A stretch of 15,009 nucleotides of DNA from Acidimicrobiales bacterium (GCA_030037405.1 JASHRK010000255.1:1-15009), one strand, 5' to 3'; counted from the first letter of the stretch, positions 6,641 through 12,904 are shown. Numbers and translations are program-made. Notes: a model not told the origin generated them from the sequence alone.

Positions 6641-7729
6641 TCACAAGAGCCGGAGCTGCCCCGCCGAGATACCCGGCCTCGCGCCGGCGGGTGACCCGTG
6701 CTCGATGCCCGACCCGTGCTCCATGCGCGTGCCGTCCTCGGTGCCCGTCCAGCGCCACGACCGGGAGTCGAGCACGGCCTCGGCTGCGCCCCCTGCTTGC
6801 TCGAATGCCGCTCGCACCACCGTCGAGATCCGTTGCTGCTCCCCCGCCGGCTGGTAGGAGCGCTCGCCGAACCGCCTGGCGTAGAGAGCAGAGAGCTCCG
6901 GCCTCGATCCGGCGAGCCACGAGAGGTAGTGCTCGCGGACACCGCGTCTCAGGTGGAGCGCTATCGCCGAGACAGAAACGGCCCCGGCTGCGGCGCAAGC
7001 CTGGGCGACCTCACGCAACTGATCGTCGGAGTCCGAGAGCCCGGGGAGCACGGGAGCAACGAGGACGCCGCATGTCACGCCCGCCTCGTTCAGCCTCCGC
7101 ACCGCCTCGAGGCGCTTCACCGGTGGCGGTGTCCCGGGCTCCGTCAGCCTCCACACGTCCCGATCGAGCGTGCCCACAGAGAGATTGACCCGCACGTCGG
7201 TCCTTCGCGCCGCAGCCGCCAGCTCTCGCAGGTCACGCAGGACGAGGGTGGACTTCGTAAGGATGCTGAAGGGGTTCTCGTGCTCGGCGAGGACCGCGAC
7301 GATCCCCCTCGTCAGGTGGTACTTCGCTTCCGCCTTCTGGTAGGGGTCGGTGTTGGTCCCCATGGCGATGTGGTCCTTGGCCCAGCGAGGCGATGAGAGC
7401 TCGGCCTGCAGCCTCTCGACGGCGTTCACCTTGACGACGATCCGCCGCTCGAAGTCCTCTCCGAGCCCAAGGCCGAGGTACTCGTGGGTCGGCCGGGCGA
7501 AACAGTAGACGCAGGCGTGAGAGCAGCCGCGGTAGGGGTTGATGGTGTAACGAAACGGGACCGAGCTCGCCTCAGGCACGCGGTTCACGACCGTCCTCGC
7601 GTTGACGTGAAGGAACTCCATCCCGGCGTACTCGCCAATCCCGACGTGCCGCTCGCTCAACGAGCCGTCCGGGAAGAGCCGCGTCTCGTCCTCTTCCTCG
7701 GCCAGGCGCCACCGCAGTCTCGCTGTCAT
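6641..7729 (-). CDS. Rv2578c-family radical SAM protein
   Basis: A 362-residue radical SAM protein of the SplB-like, actinobacterial Rv2578c group. NPYRGCSHACVYCFAR carries the CxxxCxxC cluster motif (Cys69, Cys73, Cys76) for the 4Fe-4S cluster that cleaves S-adenosylmethionine. Downstream are HIAMGTNTDPYQKAEAKY, PFSILTKSTLVLRD and NLSVGTLDRDVWRLTEPGTP, all typical of the group. The last 45 residues contain Met/Gly/Ser repeats (GTRMEHGSGIEHGS) and look disordered. No reaction is established for this group as far as I know; the likeness to spore photoproduct lyase suggests radical chemistry on nucleic acid or protein. ATG 7729 has TATAGT 7 nt before it and no Shine-Dalgarno. It is divergent from hpnB. 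Confidence 0.85.
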   Translation of the reverse strand: MTARLRWRLAEEEDETRLFPDGSLSERHVGIGEYAGMEFLHVNARTVVNRVPEASSVPFRYTINPYRGCSHACVYCFARPTHEYLGLGLGEDFERRIVVKVNAVERLQAELSSPRWAKDHIAMGTNTDPYQKAEAKYHLTRGIVAVLAEHENPFSILTKSTLVLRDLRELAAAARRTDVRVNLSVGTLDRDVWRLTEPGTPPPVKRLEAVRRLNEAGVTCGVLVAPVLPGLSDSDDQLREVAQACAAAGAVSVSAIALHLRRGVREHYLSWLAGSRPELSALYARRFGERSYQPAGEQQRISTVVRAAFEQAGGAAEAVLDSRSWRWTGTEDGTRMEHGSGIEHGSPAGARPGISAGQLRLL

Positions 7730-7736
7730 CGGTGCA

Positions 7737-7742
7737 ACTATA
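7737..7742 (-). promoter_or_regulatory. -10 box TATAGT for radical SAM gene (leaderless)
   Basis: Minus-strand TATAGT, five of six consensus positions, ends 7 nt before ATG 7729. No clear -35 at 16-18 bp. The mRNA would begin at the start codon. Confidence 0.5.
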
Positions 7743-7795
7743 GCGAACGTGTGTTCTGTAGCCGGGCGAGGGGCGGCGGCCGGGCGTCCTCCATC

Positions 7796-7801
7796 TAATG
7801 T
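7796..7801 (+). promoter_or_regulatory. Possible -10 box TAATGT for hpnB
   Basis: TAATGT ends 9 nt before ATG 7811. If used, transcription would start inside the left arm of the palindrome at 7803-7820, with almost no leader. No Shine-Dalgarno exists. Confidence 0.35.
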
Positions 7802-7802
7802 C

Positions 7803-7820
7803 GCGCCACCATGGTGGCGC
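7803..7820. repeat. Perfect 18-bp palindrome over the hpnB start codon
   Basis: GCGCCACCATGGTGGCGC reads the same on both strands, with ATG 7811-7813 at its centre. It could bind a dimeric repressor, or fold in mRNA and hide the start codon. The second and third codons (GTG GCG) make the right arm, so part of the symmetry is coding. Confidence 0.85.
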
Positions 7821-9013
7821 TATCGGTTCTCGGGGCGGCGAGCCTCGCCGCCTGGTGCGGACTCGTGCTCGCGCGGGGGCGTTTCTTCCTCCCGGGACCG
7901 TGGCTTCCTCGCCGAGGCGCCGAGCCAGAGGCAGGAGCCTGGCCTGCCGTCACCGCCATCGTGCCCTCCAAGAACGAGGCCGACCTCCTTCCTCGCACCC
8001 TTCCCCGCCTGCTCGCGCAGCGCTACGAAGGGCCATTTCGCGTCGTGGTCGTCGACGACGGCTCGACCGACGGCACTGGGGACGTCGCCCGCGGCACGGT
8101 GGCGGACGGCATGGCGGAGGGCGCTCCGTGCAGGGTGGTCGAAGCCGGACCGACTCCAGAAGGTTGGGCAGGGAAGGTATGGGCCCTCGCCGGCGGGACG
8201 AGGGTGGCCGCTCCTGCAGAGTGGCTCTGGCTCACCGATGCCGACATCGCCCACGACGCCGACGTGCTCCACCGGCTGGTGAGCCTCGCCCTCGCCGAAC
8301 AGCTGGACTCGGTCTCGGTCATGGCGCGACTTCGCACCGTGACAGCATGGGAACGCCTTGTAATCCCGGCGTTCGTCTACTTCTTCTCGATGCTCTACCC
8401 GTTCCGGCAGGTCTCCGGGCGGCGGGGCCGAACGGCGGCGGCCGCAGGCGGCTGCCTGCTCGTGAGGGCCGCTCTGCTCGACTCCTCCGGCGGGTTCGAG
8501 GCGATGAAGGGCGCCGTCATCGACGACCTCACCCTCGCCCGCCAGCTCGCTCGTTCCGGCGGGCACCTGTGGCTGGGCCTCGACGACGGGGTCGAGAGCA
8601 TCCGGCCCTACCGGCGCCTCGCCGATCTCTGGCAGATGGTCGCCCGCAGCGCTTACACCGAGCTCGGTTGCTCCCCCGTCCGCCTCGCCGGCGCTCTCTG
8701 CGGGCTCCTGCTCCTCTTCGCCGTCCCGCCGGCTTGCGTCGTGGCGGGGCTCGCCGGGCTCGCCGGGCTCGCCGGCAGCGGCGGTGGCACCACCCCCGCG
8801 GTGACCCTCGGAGCGGGGGCGCTCGCCTGGGCACTGCAATCGGCGAGCTACCTGCCCATGGTGCGGCTGTACCGCCTCGGCCAGAGCTGGGCCGTGGCGC
8901 TCCCGGCGGCCGGGCTGCTCTACGCCGCCATGACGGCGTCGTCAGCTCTCGACTATGCCCGGGGCAGGCACCGCTGGCGTGAAACGCCCACTCGCTTGAG
9001 CACGAATGGCTGA
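7811..9013 (+). CDS. hpnB: HpnB-type glycosyltransferase (GT2, hopanoid-associated)
   Basis: A 400-residue family 2 glycosyltransferase whose motifs match the hopanoid-associated HpnB subfamily closely. It has an N-terminal membrane segment (3-20) and the nucleotide-sugar motif VVVDDGSTDGTGD (79-91). The signature GWAGKVWA (118-125) is followed by LTDADIAH with the DxD pair Asp143/Asp145, then ERLVIPAFVYFFSMLYPFR (181-199), TAAAAGGCLLVR, an acceptor-side IDD (237-239), RPYRRLADLW, and QMVARSAYTEL where other GT2 enzymes have QxxRW. Three or more C-terminal membrane segments follow, one with a triple Ala-Gly-Leu repeat. HpnB is thought to act in side-chain modification of hopanoids at the membrane. 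No other hopanoid gene is in the window. ATG 7811 is the natural start. The last 72 bp overlap the convergent lysR gene. Confidence 0.85.
   Translation: MVALSVLGAASLAAWCGLVLARGRFFLPGPWLPRRGAEPEAGAWPAVTAIVPSKNEADLLPRTLPRLLAQRYEGPFRVVVVDDGSTDGTGDVARGTVADGMAEGAPCRVVEAGPTPEGWAGKVWALAGGTRVAAPAEWLWLTDADIAHDADVLHRLVSLALAEQLDSVSVMARLRTVTAWERLVIPAFVYFFSMLYPFRQVSGRRGRTAAAAGGCLLVRAALLDSSGGFEAMKGAVIDDLTLARQLARSGGHLWLGLDDGVESIRPYRRLADLWQMVARSAYTELGCSPVRLAGALCGLLLLFAVPPACVVAGLAGLAGLAGSGGGTTPAVTLGAGALAWALQSASYLPMVRLYRLGQSWAVALPAAGLLYAAMTASSALDYARGRHRWRETPTRLSTNG
8747..8773 (+). repeat. Triple 9-bp tandem repeat inside hpnB
   Basis: GGGCTCGCC is repeated three times in a row, in frame, coding Gly-Leu-Ala units in a membrane segment. 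It is a candidate site for slippage, but changes of one unit would keep the frame. Confidence 0.8.
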
Positions 9014-9895
9014 GGCGAGGGCGGCGACGCTCGGCGGCGCAGCCCGGAGCGTCGAGCTGCAGAGATAGATGCGCCGCTCGCTGAACTGGCCGCTCGGCTG
9101 CAACCAGGTGAGCGCCGGATCGACCGCCCGGCGCGCAGTCAGGTAGCCGACACACGCCCTCCCGAGCCCTGCTGCGACGAGCCGCTGGAGGGCGAGGTTG
9201 TCGTCCGTCCGGTAGACGATCCGCGGCGCGATCCCGAGCCGGGCCCAGGCCTGCTCCAGCTCGACCTGGATGTTCCATCGTCGCGTCCATGCCACGACGT
9301 CGACGCGGTCGAGGACTTCGAAGCCCGGGTCCTCGACGAGAGTGACCGGGTCGTCCTCGCGGACGAGGATGACCCAGGGATCGTTCACGATGGGCACGGC
9401 CTCGACACGATCGTCAGGTCGCGGACCGTGGGTGAAGGCCAGGTCGACCCGACCGCGCACGAGCGCCCCGACGGAGGCCTCGTCGTCCGACATCTCCGTC
9501 AGGATGACCTCTGCCGAGGGGTGCTCGTCGTGAAACGTCCTCAGAGCGTGCGGCATGACCTCCGCCGCGCTCGTCTGGCTGACACCGACGCGGATGACGA
9601 CCCGCTCGCCCCGCTCGAGCTCTTCGACGTCGGCGGCGATCGCCTCGAGCTGGCTCAAGGCACGGCGGCCTCGTCGGGCAACGGCCTCACCCGCGGCCGT
9701 GAGCTGCACACGTCCCCGGCCGCCGGGGCGAGTCAGGAGCTGCTTGCCAACGGCAGCCTCGAGGGTCGCCACCTGATGGGAGATCGCCGACTGCGTGTAG
9801 CCGAGCTCGACGGCCGCCGCTCGGAAAGAACCCGTGTCAGCGATCGTCTGCAGCGCCCGTAACGAGCGGAAGTCTATCTCCTTCGTGATCGTCAT
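8942..9895 (-). CDS. LysR-family transcriptional regulator
   Basis: A 317-residue LysR-type regulator of normal length. The winged helix-turn-helix is at about residues 9-67 (FRSLRALQTIADTGSF, then GYTQSAISHQVATLE with recognition helix 34-45). The effector domain starts near VVIRVGVSQTSAAEVMP and includes RVDLAFTHGP and AGLGRACVGYL. It is divergent from the MFS transporter over an AT-rich, repeat-bearing gap, the classic arrangement in which a LysR protein controls its neighbour and itself. The effector may be the MFS substrate, with 5-oxoproline or a related compound as one possibility because pxpA is next. A near-consensus promoter sits directly before the ATG. Its 3' end overlaps hpnB by 72 bp; the overlapping tail is outside the conserved effector fold. 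Confidence 0.9.
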   Translation of the reverse strand: MTITKEIDFRSLRALQTIADTGSFRAAAVELGYTQSAISHQVATLEAAVGKQLLTRPGGRGRVQLTAAGEAVARRGRRALSQLEAIAADVEELERGERVVIRVGVSQTSAAEVMPHALRTFHDEHPSAEVILTEMSDDEASVGALVRGRVDLAFTHGPRPDDRVEAVPIVNDPWVILVREDDPVTLVEDPGFEVLDRVDVVAWTRRWNIQVELEQAWARLGIAPRIVYRTDDNLALQRLVAAGLGRACVGYLTARRAVDPALTWLQPSGQFSERRIYLCSSTLRAAPPSVAALASAIRAQASGRFTPAVPAPGIVES

Positions 9896-9903
9896 AGTCG
9901 ATC

Positions 9904-9932
9904 ATTATAACCAATATCTCCCCGCATATCGA
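9904..9932 (-). promoter_or_regulatory. Promoter of lysR: -35 TCGATA, -10 TATAAT, 17-bp spacer
   Basis: On the minus strand, TCGATA (9932-9927) and a perfect TATAAT (9909-9904) are 17 bp apart. The ATG begins 8 nt after the -10, so the lysR mRNA is probably leaderless. The -35 lies inside the inverted repeat at 9915-9936, fitting autorepression. Confidence 0.6.
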
Positions 9933-9936
9933 GATA
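9915..9936. promoter_or_regulatory. Inverted repeat TATCTC-N10-GAGATA, candidate LysR site
   Basis: Six-base arms TATCTC (9915-9920) and GAGATA (9931-9936) are perfect complements in the lysR-MFS gap. The spacing is not exactly the T-N11-A form, but dyads of this size in such gaps are usual LysR-type regulator targets. Confidence 0.5.
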
Positions 9937-9947
9937 ATTCTGATTAT
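9934..9947. promoter_or_regulatory. Second inverted repeat ATAAT-TCTG-ATTAT before the MFS gene
   Basis: Perfect 5-bp arms with a 4-bp centre, partly overlapping the first dyad. It runs into TAAACT (9947-9952), a plausible -10 for the MFS gene, which has no -35. ATTATAA also occurs as a direct repeat at 9904-9910 and 9943-9949. This would suit an activation site next to a weak promoter. Confidence 0.4.
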
Positions 9948-9971
9948 AAACTGTTAATACCAGTAAACAAC

Positions 9972-9976
9972 GAGGG
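9972..9976 (+). promoter_or_regulatory. Shine-Dalgarno GAGGG that sets the MFS start
   Basis: GAGGG abuts an ATG at 9977 but is 6 nt from the in-frame ATG at 9983, so the second ATG is the start. Confidence 0.7.
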
Positions 9977-9982
9977 ATGATT

Positions 9983-11248
9983 ATGTCGGTCACGCAACAG
10001 AGAGATGAAGAGAGCGTGACTCAAGGGAGGTTGCTCGGCCAGGCGGGCGGGGGACAGCTGCGCTTTTACGTCTACGCGCTCATCCTCCTCACCGCCGCGC
10101 TCCAGAACTCGGTCGCGCCGCTCATCCCCGAGTACGCCCGGCGTTACTCCATGAGCGGCACCGACGTCGGGCTCTTCCTCGGTGCCCCTGGCATCGCCAC
10201 GATCGCAACCTCTCTCCTGTCGGGACCGCTGGCAGATCGCTTCGACGCCCGCCGTCTCACCGTCGCCTCGGCCTGGATCCTCGTCGTCTCGGCCATCGGG
10301 CAGGGACTGGCTCCCAGCTTCGGCATTCTCATCCTTGCCCGCGTCCTCTTCGGCACCGGCTACGGCGTCCTCTGGACTGCCGGCCTCGCCTGGCTCGCGT
10401 CCACGACCGGAGACACGGCGAAGTCGGGCCTCGGCGCCACGGTTGCCTACTCGGGCATCGGGGGGATCCTCGGCCCTGCCTTCGCTGGGATCGCCTCGGA
10501 GTACATCGGCCTCGAAGGACCGTGGCTCCTTCTCGGCAGCCTCCTCGTGGCGGTGACCATCCTTCTCCACACAGTCAAGGTGGAGCACGTTCCGCGGGCT
10601 GCCGGTTCTGCCTCAGGCGGCGTGTCGTCTGCTCGAAGAGTGGCGGACGACCTACGCGTCGTGACTGCCGTCGTCGCCGTCATCGTCGCGAGCATCTGCT
10701 ACAGCGTCACCGCCCTCCTCGGGCCGCTCGAGCTCGAGCGAGCAGGGATGAGCGAGAGCACCATCGGGCTCGCCTTCTCCCTCGGCGCCGTCCTCTACTT
10801 CCTCGCTAGCTCCTTTACCGCGCTCGCCGGGAGGCGGGCGGTGACCGTCGGAGCCGCCGTCGTCGCCGCCGTCGCCTGCGCCGCCGCACTCGCGCCTGGC
10901 GGCATCTCGGTCGCACCTGTCGTGATCATCGGGGTGCTCTGCCTCGGGTCGGCTGCTCGGGGTGTGGTCTGGACCGTCACCTACCCCTTGGCGGAGCGAG
11001 GGGCAGAACGAGCGGGCGCCGGCGTCGGCGTCGTTCTCGGGTTGCTCAACGGCACCTCGGCCGCCATGACCGTGTTGACTCCCCTTGTCGCCGGTACGCT
11101 CGCCGACTCCGTCGGAGGACGCAATACCTTCGAGCTTGCCGCTGTCGCCTGCCTCGCCGTCCTTGGCGCCTGGTGGCTCTTCGTGCGCATGCGCAACTCT
11201 GCTGGGCGTCCCGACGAGGTGCTCCTCGTGCACGGGCCGCAGGTCTGA
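9983..11248 (+). CDS. MFS transporter
   Basis: A 421-residue major facilitator with about 12 membrane segments in two halves. The MFS loop 2-3 motif appears as GPLADRFDARRLTV, and conserved glycines recur in segments 4-5 (VLFGTGYGVLWTAG, YSGIGGILGPAFAG). A short cytoplasmic loop (AAGSASGGVSSARRVADD) separates the halves. The overall type is the large MFS_1 group, which includes drug effluxers and carboxylate importers, so direction and substrate cannot be read from the sequence. It is divergent from lysR and faces pxpA 31 bp away, which suggests a substrate linked to 5-oxoproline, but this is inference. ATG 9983 was chosen for its GAGGG; ATG 9977 would add two residues. Confidence 0.88.
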   Translation: MSVTQQRDEESVTQGRLLGQAGGGQLRFYVYALILLTAALQNSVAPLIPEYARRYSMSGTDVGLFLGAPGIATIATSLLSGPLADRFDARRLTVASAWILVVSAIGQGLAPSFGILILARVLFGTGYGVLWTAGLAWLASTTGDTAKSGLGATVAYSGIGGILGPAFAGIASEYIGLEGPWLLLGSLLVAVTILLHTVKVEHVPRAAGSASGGVSSARRVADDLRVVTAVVAVIVASICYSVTALLGPLELERAGMSESTIGLAFSLGAVLYFLASSFTALAGRRAVTVGAAVVAAVACAAALAPGGISVAPVVIIGVLCLGSAARGVVWTVTYPLAERGAERAGAGVGVVLGLLNGTSAAMTVLTPLVAGTLADSVGGRNTFELAAVACLAVLGAWWLFVRMRNSAGRPDEVLLVHGPQV

Positions 11249-11263
11249 CCGCACCGGCCGGCA

Positions 11264-11275
11264 CGCCTCGAGGCG
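11264..11275. terminator. 12-bp palindrome between MFS and pxpA, possible shared terminator stem
   Basis: CGCCTCGAGGCG is a perfect palindrome in the 31-bp gap between the two convergent genes. As RNA it would form only a short hairpin with a tight loop, and there is no T-tract on either side, so terminator function is weakly supported. Confidence 0.3.
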
Positions 11276-11279
11276 GTCG

Positions 11280-12056
11280 TCAGACTGCTCGAATGGCGAT
11301 CCCGGCAGACGTGAGAGCACTGCGGACCTCGGTCGCGATCTCGAAAGCGGCGGGGTTGTCTCCGTGGATGCAGAGCGTCTCGGGCGCGAGGTGAAGCGTC
11401 GTACCGTCCACAGCCGTCACCGTGCCTTCCGTTGCCATCTGGAGCGCACGCCGTGCTGCGACGGCAGGGTCGTCGATCACCGCACCGTCGAGGCGGCGAG
11501 GAGCCAAGTGGCCATCCGCGAGGTAGCCACGCTCCGGGAAGCCCTCGCGCACGACCGGATGGCCTGCTCTGCCAGCGGCGCCGTCGAGCTCGCTTCGGGG
11601 GTTGACGAAGAGCGGTAGCTCAGGATCGAAGTCGTTCACGGCTCTGACTATCGCCTCGGCGATCTCAGGCTCGTCCCCGACCGGGCTCCAGAGGGCGCCG
11701 TGCATCTTCGCATGCGAGAGCTGCACTCCCACCCCGCGAGCGAGCGCTGCGAGTGCCCCGATCTGGTAGAGGACGTCGTCGTGGACCTCCCGAGGGCTCA
11801 CGGCCATCGCCCGCCTCCCGAAACCGACGCGGTCCGGCAGCCCCGGGTGAGCACCTACAGCCAAGCCCAGGCGCTTGGCGAGCCTGAGCGCGTCCACCAT
11901 GGTCGACGGATCCCCTGCATGGAAGCCGCAGGCGACGTTCACAGTGGAGACGAGGGGGAAGACGGCCTCGTCGTTGCCCATGCGCCAGGGACCGAACGAC
12001 TCTCCTGCGTCGACGTTCAGGTCCACGGCAGTGCCGCACTGTGGCGCGGGCTCCAT
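11280..12056 (-). CDS. pxpA: 5-Oxoprolinase subunit PxpA (LamB/YcsF family)
   Basis: A 258-residue LamB/YcsF protein, the normal length, and the third subunit needed with PxpB and PxpC for ATP-dependent hydrolysis of 5-oxoproline to glutamate. Signature blocks are VDLNVDAGESFG (11-22), VNVACGFHAGDP (39-50, with His46), GAHPGLPDRVGFGRR, VQLSHAKMHGALW and, near the C-terminus, LCIHGDNPAA. The frame remains open upstream into the tetR gene, but that part is antisense-like low-complexity sequence, and family members begin just before DLNVDAGE, so ATG 12056 is the start. TAATCT 8 nt before the ATG suggests a leaderless promoter; tetR ends 40 bp upstream on the same strand, so read-through is also possible. 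The partner pxpBC gene is about 5.8 kb away. Confidence 0.9.
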   Translation of the reverse strand: MEPAPQCGTAVDLNVDAGESFGPWRMGNDEAVFPLVSTVNVACGFHAGDPSTMVDALRLAKRLGLAVGAHPGLPDRVGFGRRAMAVSPREVHDDVLYQIGALAALARGVGVQLSHAKMHGALWSPVGDEPEIAEAIVRAVNDFDPELPLFVNPRSELDGAAGRAGHPVVREGFPERGYLADGHLAPRRLDGAVIDDPAVAARRALQMATEGTVTAVDGTTLHLAPETLCIHGDNPAAFEIATEVRSALTSAGIAIRAV

Positions 12057-12064
12057 CCCGAGGC

Positions 12065-12070
12065 AGATTA
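12065..12070 (-). promoter_or_regulatory. Possible -10 box TAATCT for pxpA (leaderless)
   Basis: Minus-strand TAATCT ends 8 nt before ATG 12056. A perfect TTGACA occurs at 12100-12095 but 24 bp away, too far for a standard spacer. Confidence 0.4.
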
Positions 12071-12096
12071 CCGCCTGACCATTCCTTCTCGGGGTG

Positions 12097-12852
12097 TCAA
12101 GCGCGCCGGGGACGGCGGGTGGGCTCCCGCCGACTTGGCTCGCGGCGGGTGGCTTGCCGCCGACGGGACGCCCCCTGAGTGGCCGGGGCGCCGACGGCCA
12201 TGAGGTCGCGGATGGCGTCGCGGACAAGCTCGGCGAGCTCTCCGGCGGGGATGTCGGCAAAGGCCGCGCTCGTTCCCATGAACAGTCCCATCACGGCACC
12301 GATCGAGCAGGCCATCCGCACTCGCAGGGGCAGCGGCATGTAGGGGGCACGGAGAACGCGCTGGAGCTGCTCCTGAAGATCGCCGTGCTCGGTCTCATGG
12401 TGCTCGGTCTGCTGGAGCTGCTCGAGAGCCTTGTCGTTCCGTAGGTGGAACAGGAAGAGCTTGCGGTTCTCGAGCACGCGGTCGACGAACTCGTCGAGCA
12501 CTGCTACCCAGGCCTCGATACCGGCGCCGGCGTCGCTCAGCTGCTCGAGCTGCTCGAGCGAGCTGCTGCCGAGGGCGTGCATCCGCATGTGGAGGGAGAG
12601 AAGGATGTCCTCCTTATTCTGGAAGTGGTAGTAGAGCGCCGCCTTCGTGAACCCGAGGGCGTCCGCCACCTCCCGCATGGAGGTCTGTTCGTAGCCCTGG
12701 TCGGTGAAGAGGTCGAGGGCGACGTCGAGGATCCGCTCCCGCGTCGACCCCCGAGGGCGACCCCCCCGCCCCTGCCCGCGCGCTCCCGCCCGCTGGCGGA
12801 CGCGGTCGTCCTGAACTCCGGGAAGGCCGCGACGCGGGCGTGGTTGGCGCAT
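12097..12852 (-). CDS. TetR-family regulator of the divergent DrrAB exporter
   Basis: A 251-residue TetR-type repressor. The helix-turn-helix is at about 55-79 (QTSMREVADALGFTKAALYYHF), preceded by RERILDVALDLFTDQGYE. The C-terminal ligand domain has typical length. Two low-complexity ends are unusual: an Arg/Gly-rich N-terminus (1-36) and an Arg/Pro-rich tail (about 221-251, RREPSRREPTRRPRRA), which is encoded by tandem GC-rich hairpin repeats. It is divergent from drrA over 83 bp holding two matching operator sites, one covering its own -10 box, so it most likely represses both itself and the exporter until a drug or lipid ligand binds. ATG 12852 has TAAACT 6 nt before it and no Shine-Dalgarno. 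A later start near the GRPRGSTRER block cannot be excluded. pxpA lies 40 bp downstream. Confidence 0.88.
   Translation of the reverse strand: MRQPRPRRGLPGVQDDRVRQRAGARGQGRGGRPRGSTRERILDVALDLFTDQGYEQTSMREVADALGFTKAALYYHFQNKEDILLSLHMRMHALGSSSLEQLEQLSDAGAGIEAWVAVLDEFVDRVLENRKLFLFHLRNDKALEQLQQTEHHETEHGDLQEQLQRVLRAPYMPLPLRVRMACSIGAVMGLFMGTSAAFADIPAGELAELVRDAIRDLMAVGAPATQGASRRRQATRREPSRREPTRRPRRA
12113..12164. repeat. Tandem pair of 22-bp hairpin repeats at the 3' end of tetR
   Basis: Two copies (12113-12134 and 12143-12164) match at 19 of 22 bases with a 30-bp period. Each is an inverted repeat: CGGCGGG/CCCGCCG with a 6-nt loop, then CGGCGG/CCGCCG with an 8-nt loop. They code the Arg/Pro-rich tail of TetR and lie in the path of any transcript running from tetR into pxpA. 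They could act as an attenuator or pause, or be simple repeat expansion. Confidence 0.75.
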
Positions 12853-12858
12853 GGCTAC

Positions 12859-12864
12859 AGTTTA
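12859..12864 (-). promoter_or_regulatory. -10 box TAAACT for tetR (leaderless)
   Basis: Minus-strand TAAACT ends 6 nt before ATG 12852 and overlaps the outer arm of operator 1, fitting autorepression. No good -35. Confidence 0.45.
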
Positions 12865-12880
12865 CTTGACGGCCGGTAAG
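12861..12880. promoter_or_regulatory. TetR operator 1
   Basis: TTTACTTGACGGCCGGTAAG. Read on the minus strand it matches operator 2 at 17 of 20 positions. Inner arms are TTAC and GTAA. It covers the -35 of drrA and the -10 of tetR. Confidence 0.65.
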
Positions 12881-12894
12881 AGAATGCGTATTCT
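12866..12894 (+). promoter_or_regulatory. Promoter of drrAB: -35 TTGACG, -10 TATTCT, 17-bp spacer
   Basis: TTGACG (12866-12871) and TATTCT (12889-12894) each match the sigma-70-type consensus at five of six and four of six positions with ideal spacing. The start of transcription would be near 12901, giving a leader of about 35 nt. The -35 is inside operator 1. An AGAAT-GCGT-ATTCT dyad (12881-12894) includes the -10. Confidence 0.7.
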
Positions 12895-12904
12895 GACCAC
12901 ATGA

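Noticed and set aside
5851..6942. 363-codon minus-strand frame across the M50 gene
   Set aside because: Antisense to HELSH/DGG-bearing M50 coding sequence and to the radical SAM 3' end; no recognisable protein features.
7820..8839. 339-codon minus-strand frame opposite hpnB
   Set aside because: Low-complexity Gly/Glu/Arg composition; the plus strand matches HpnB along its whole length.
12095..12100. Perfect minus-strand TTGACA as the pxpA -35
   Set aside because: The only -10-like box (TAATCT) is 24 bp away, and nothing resembling a -10 lies at 16-19 bp.
12057..12260. Longer PxpA starting at 12260
   Set aside because: The extra 68 residues are antisense-like, low-complexity sequence shared with the tetR 3' end in another frame; PxpA proteins begin just before DLNVDAGE.
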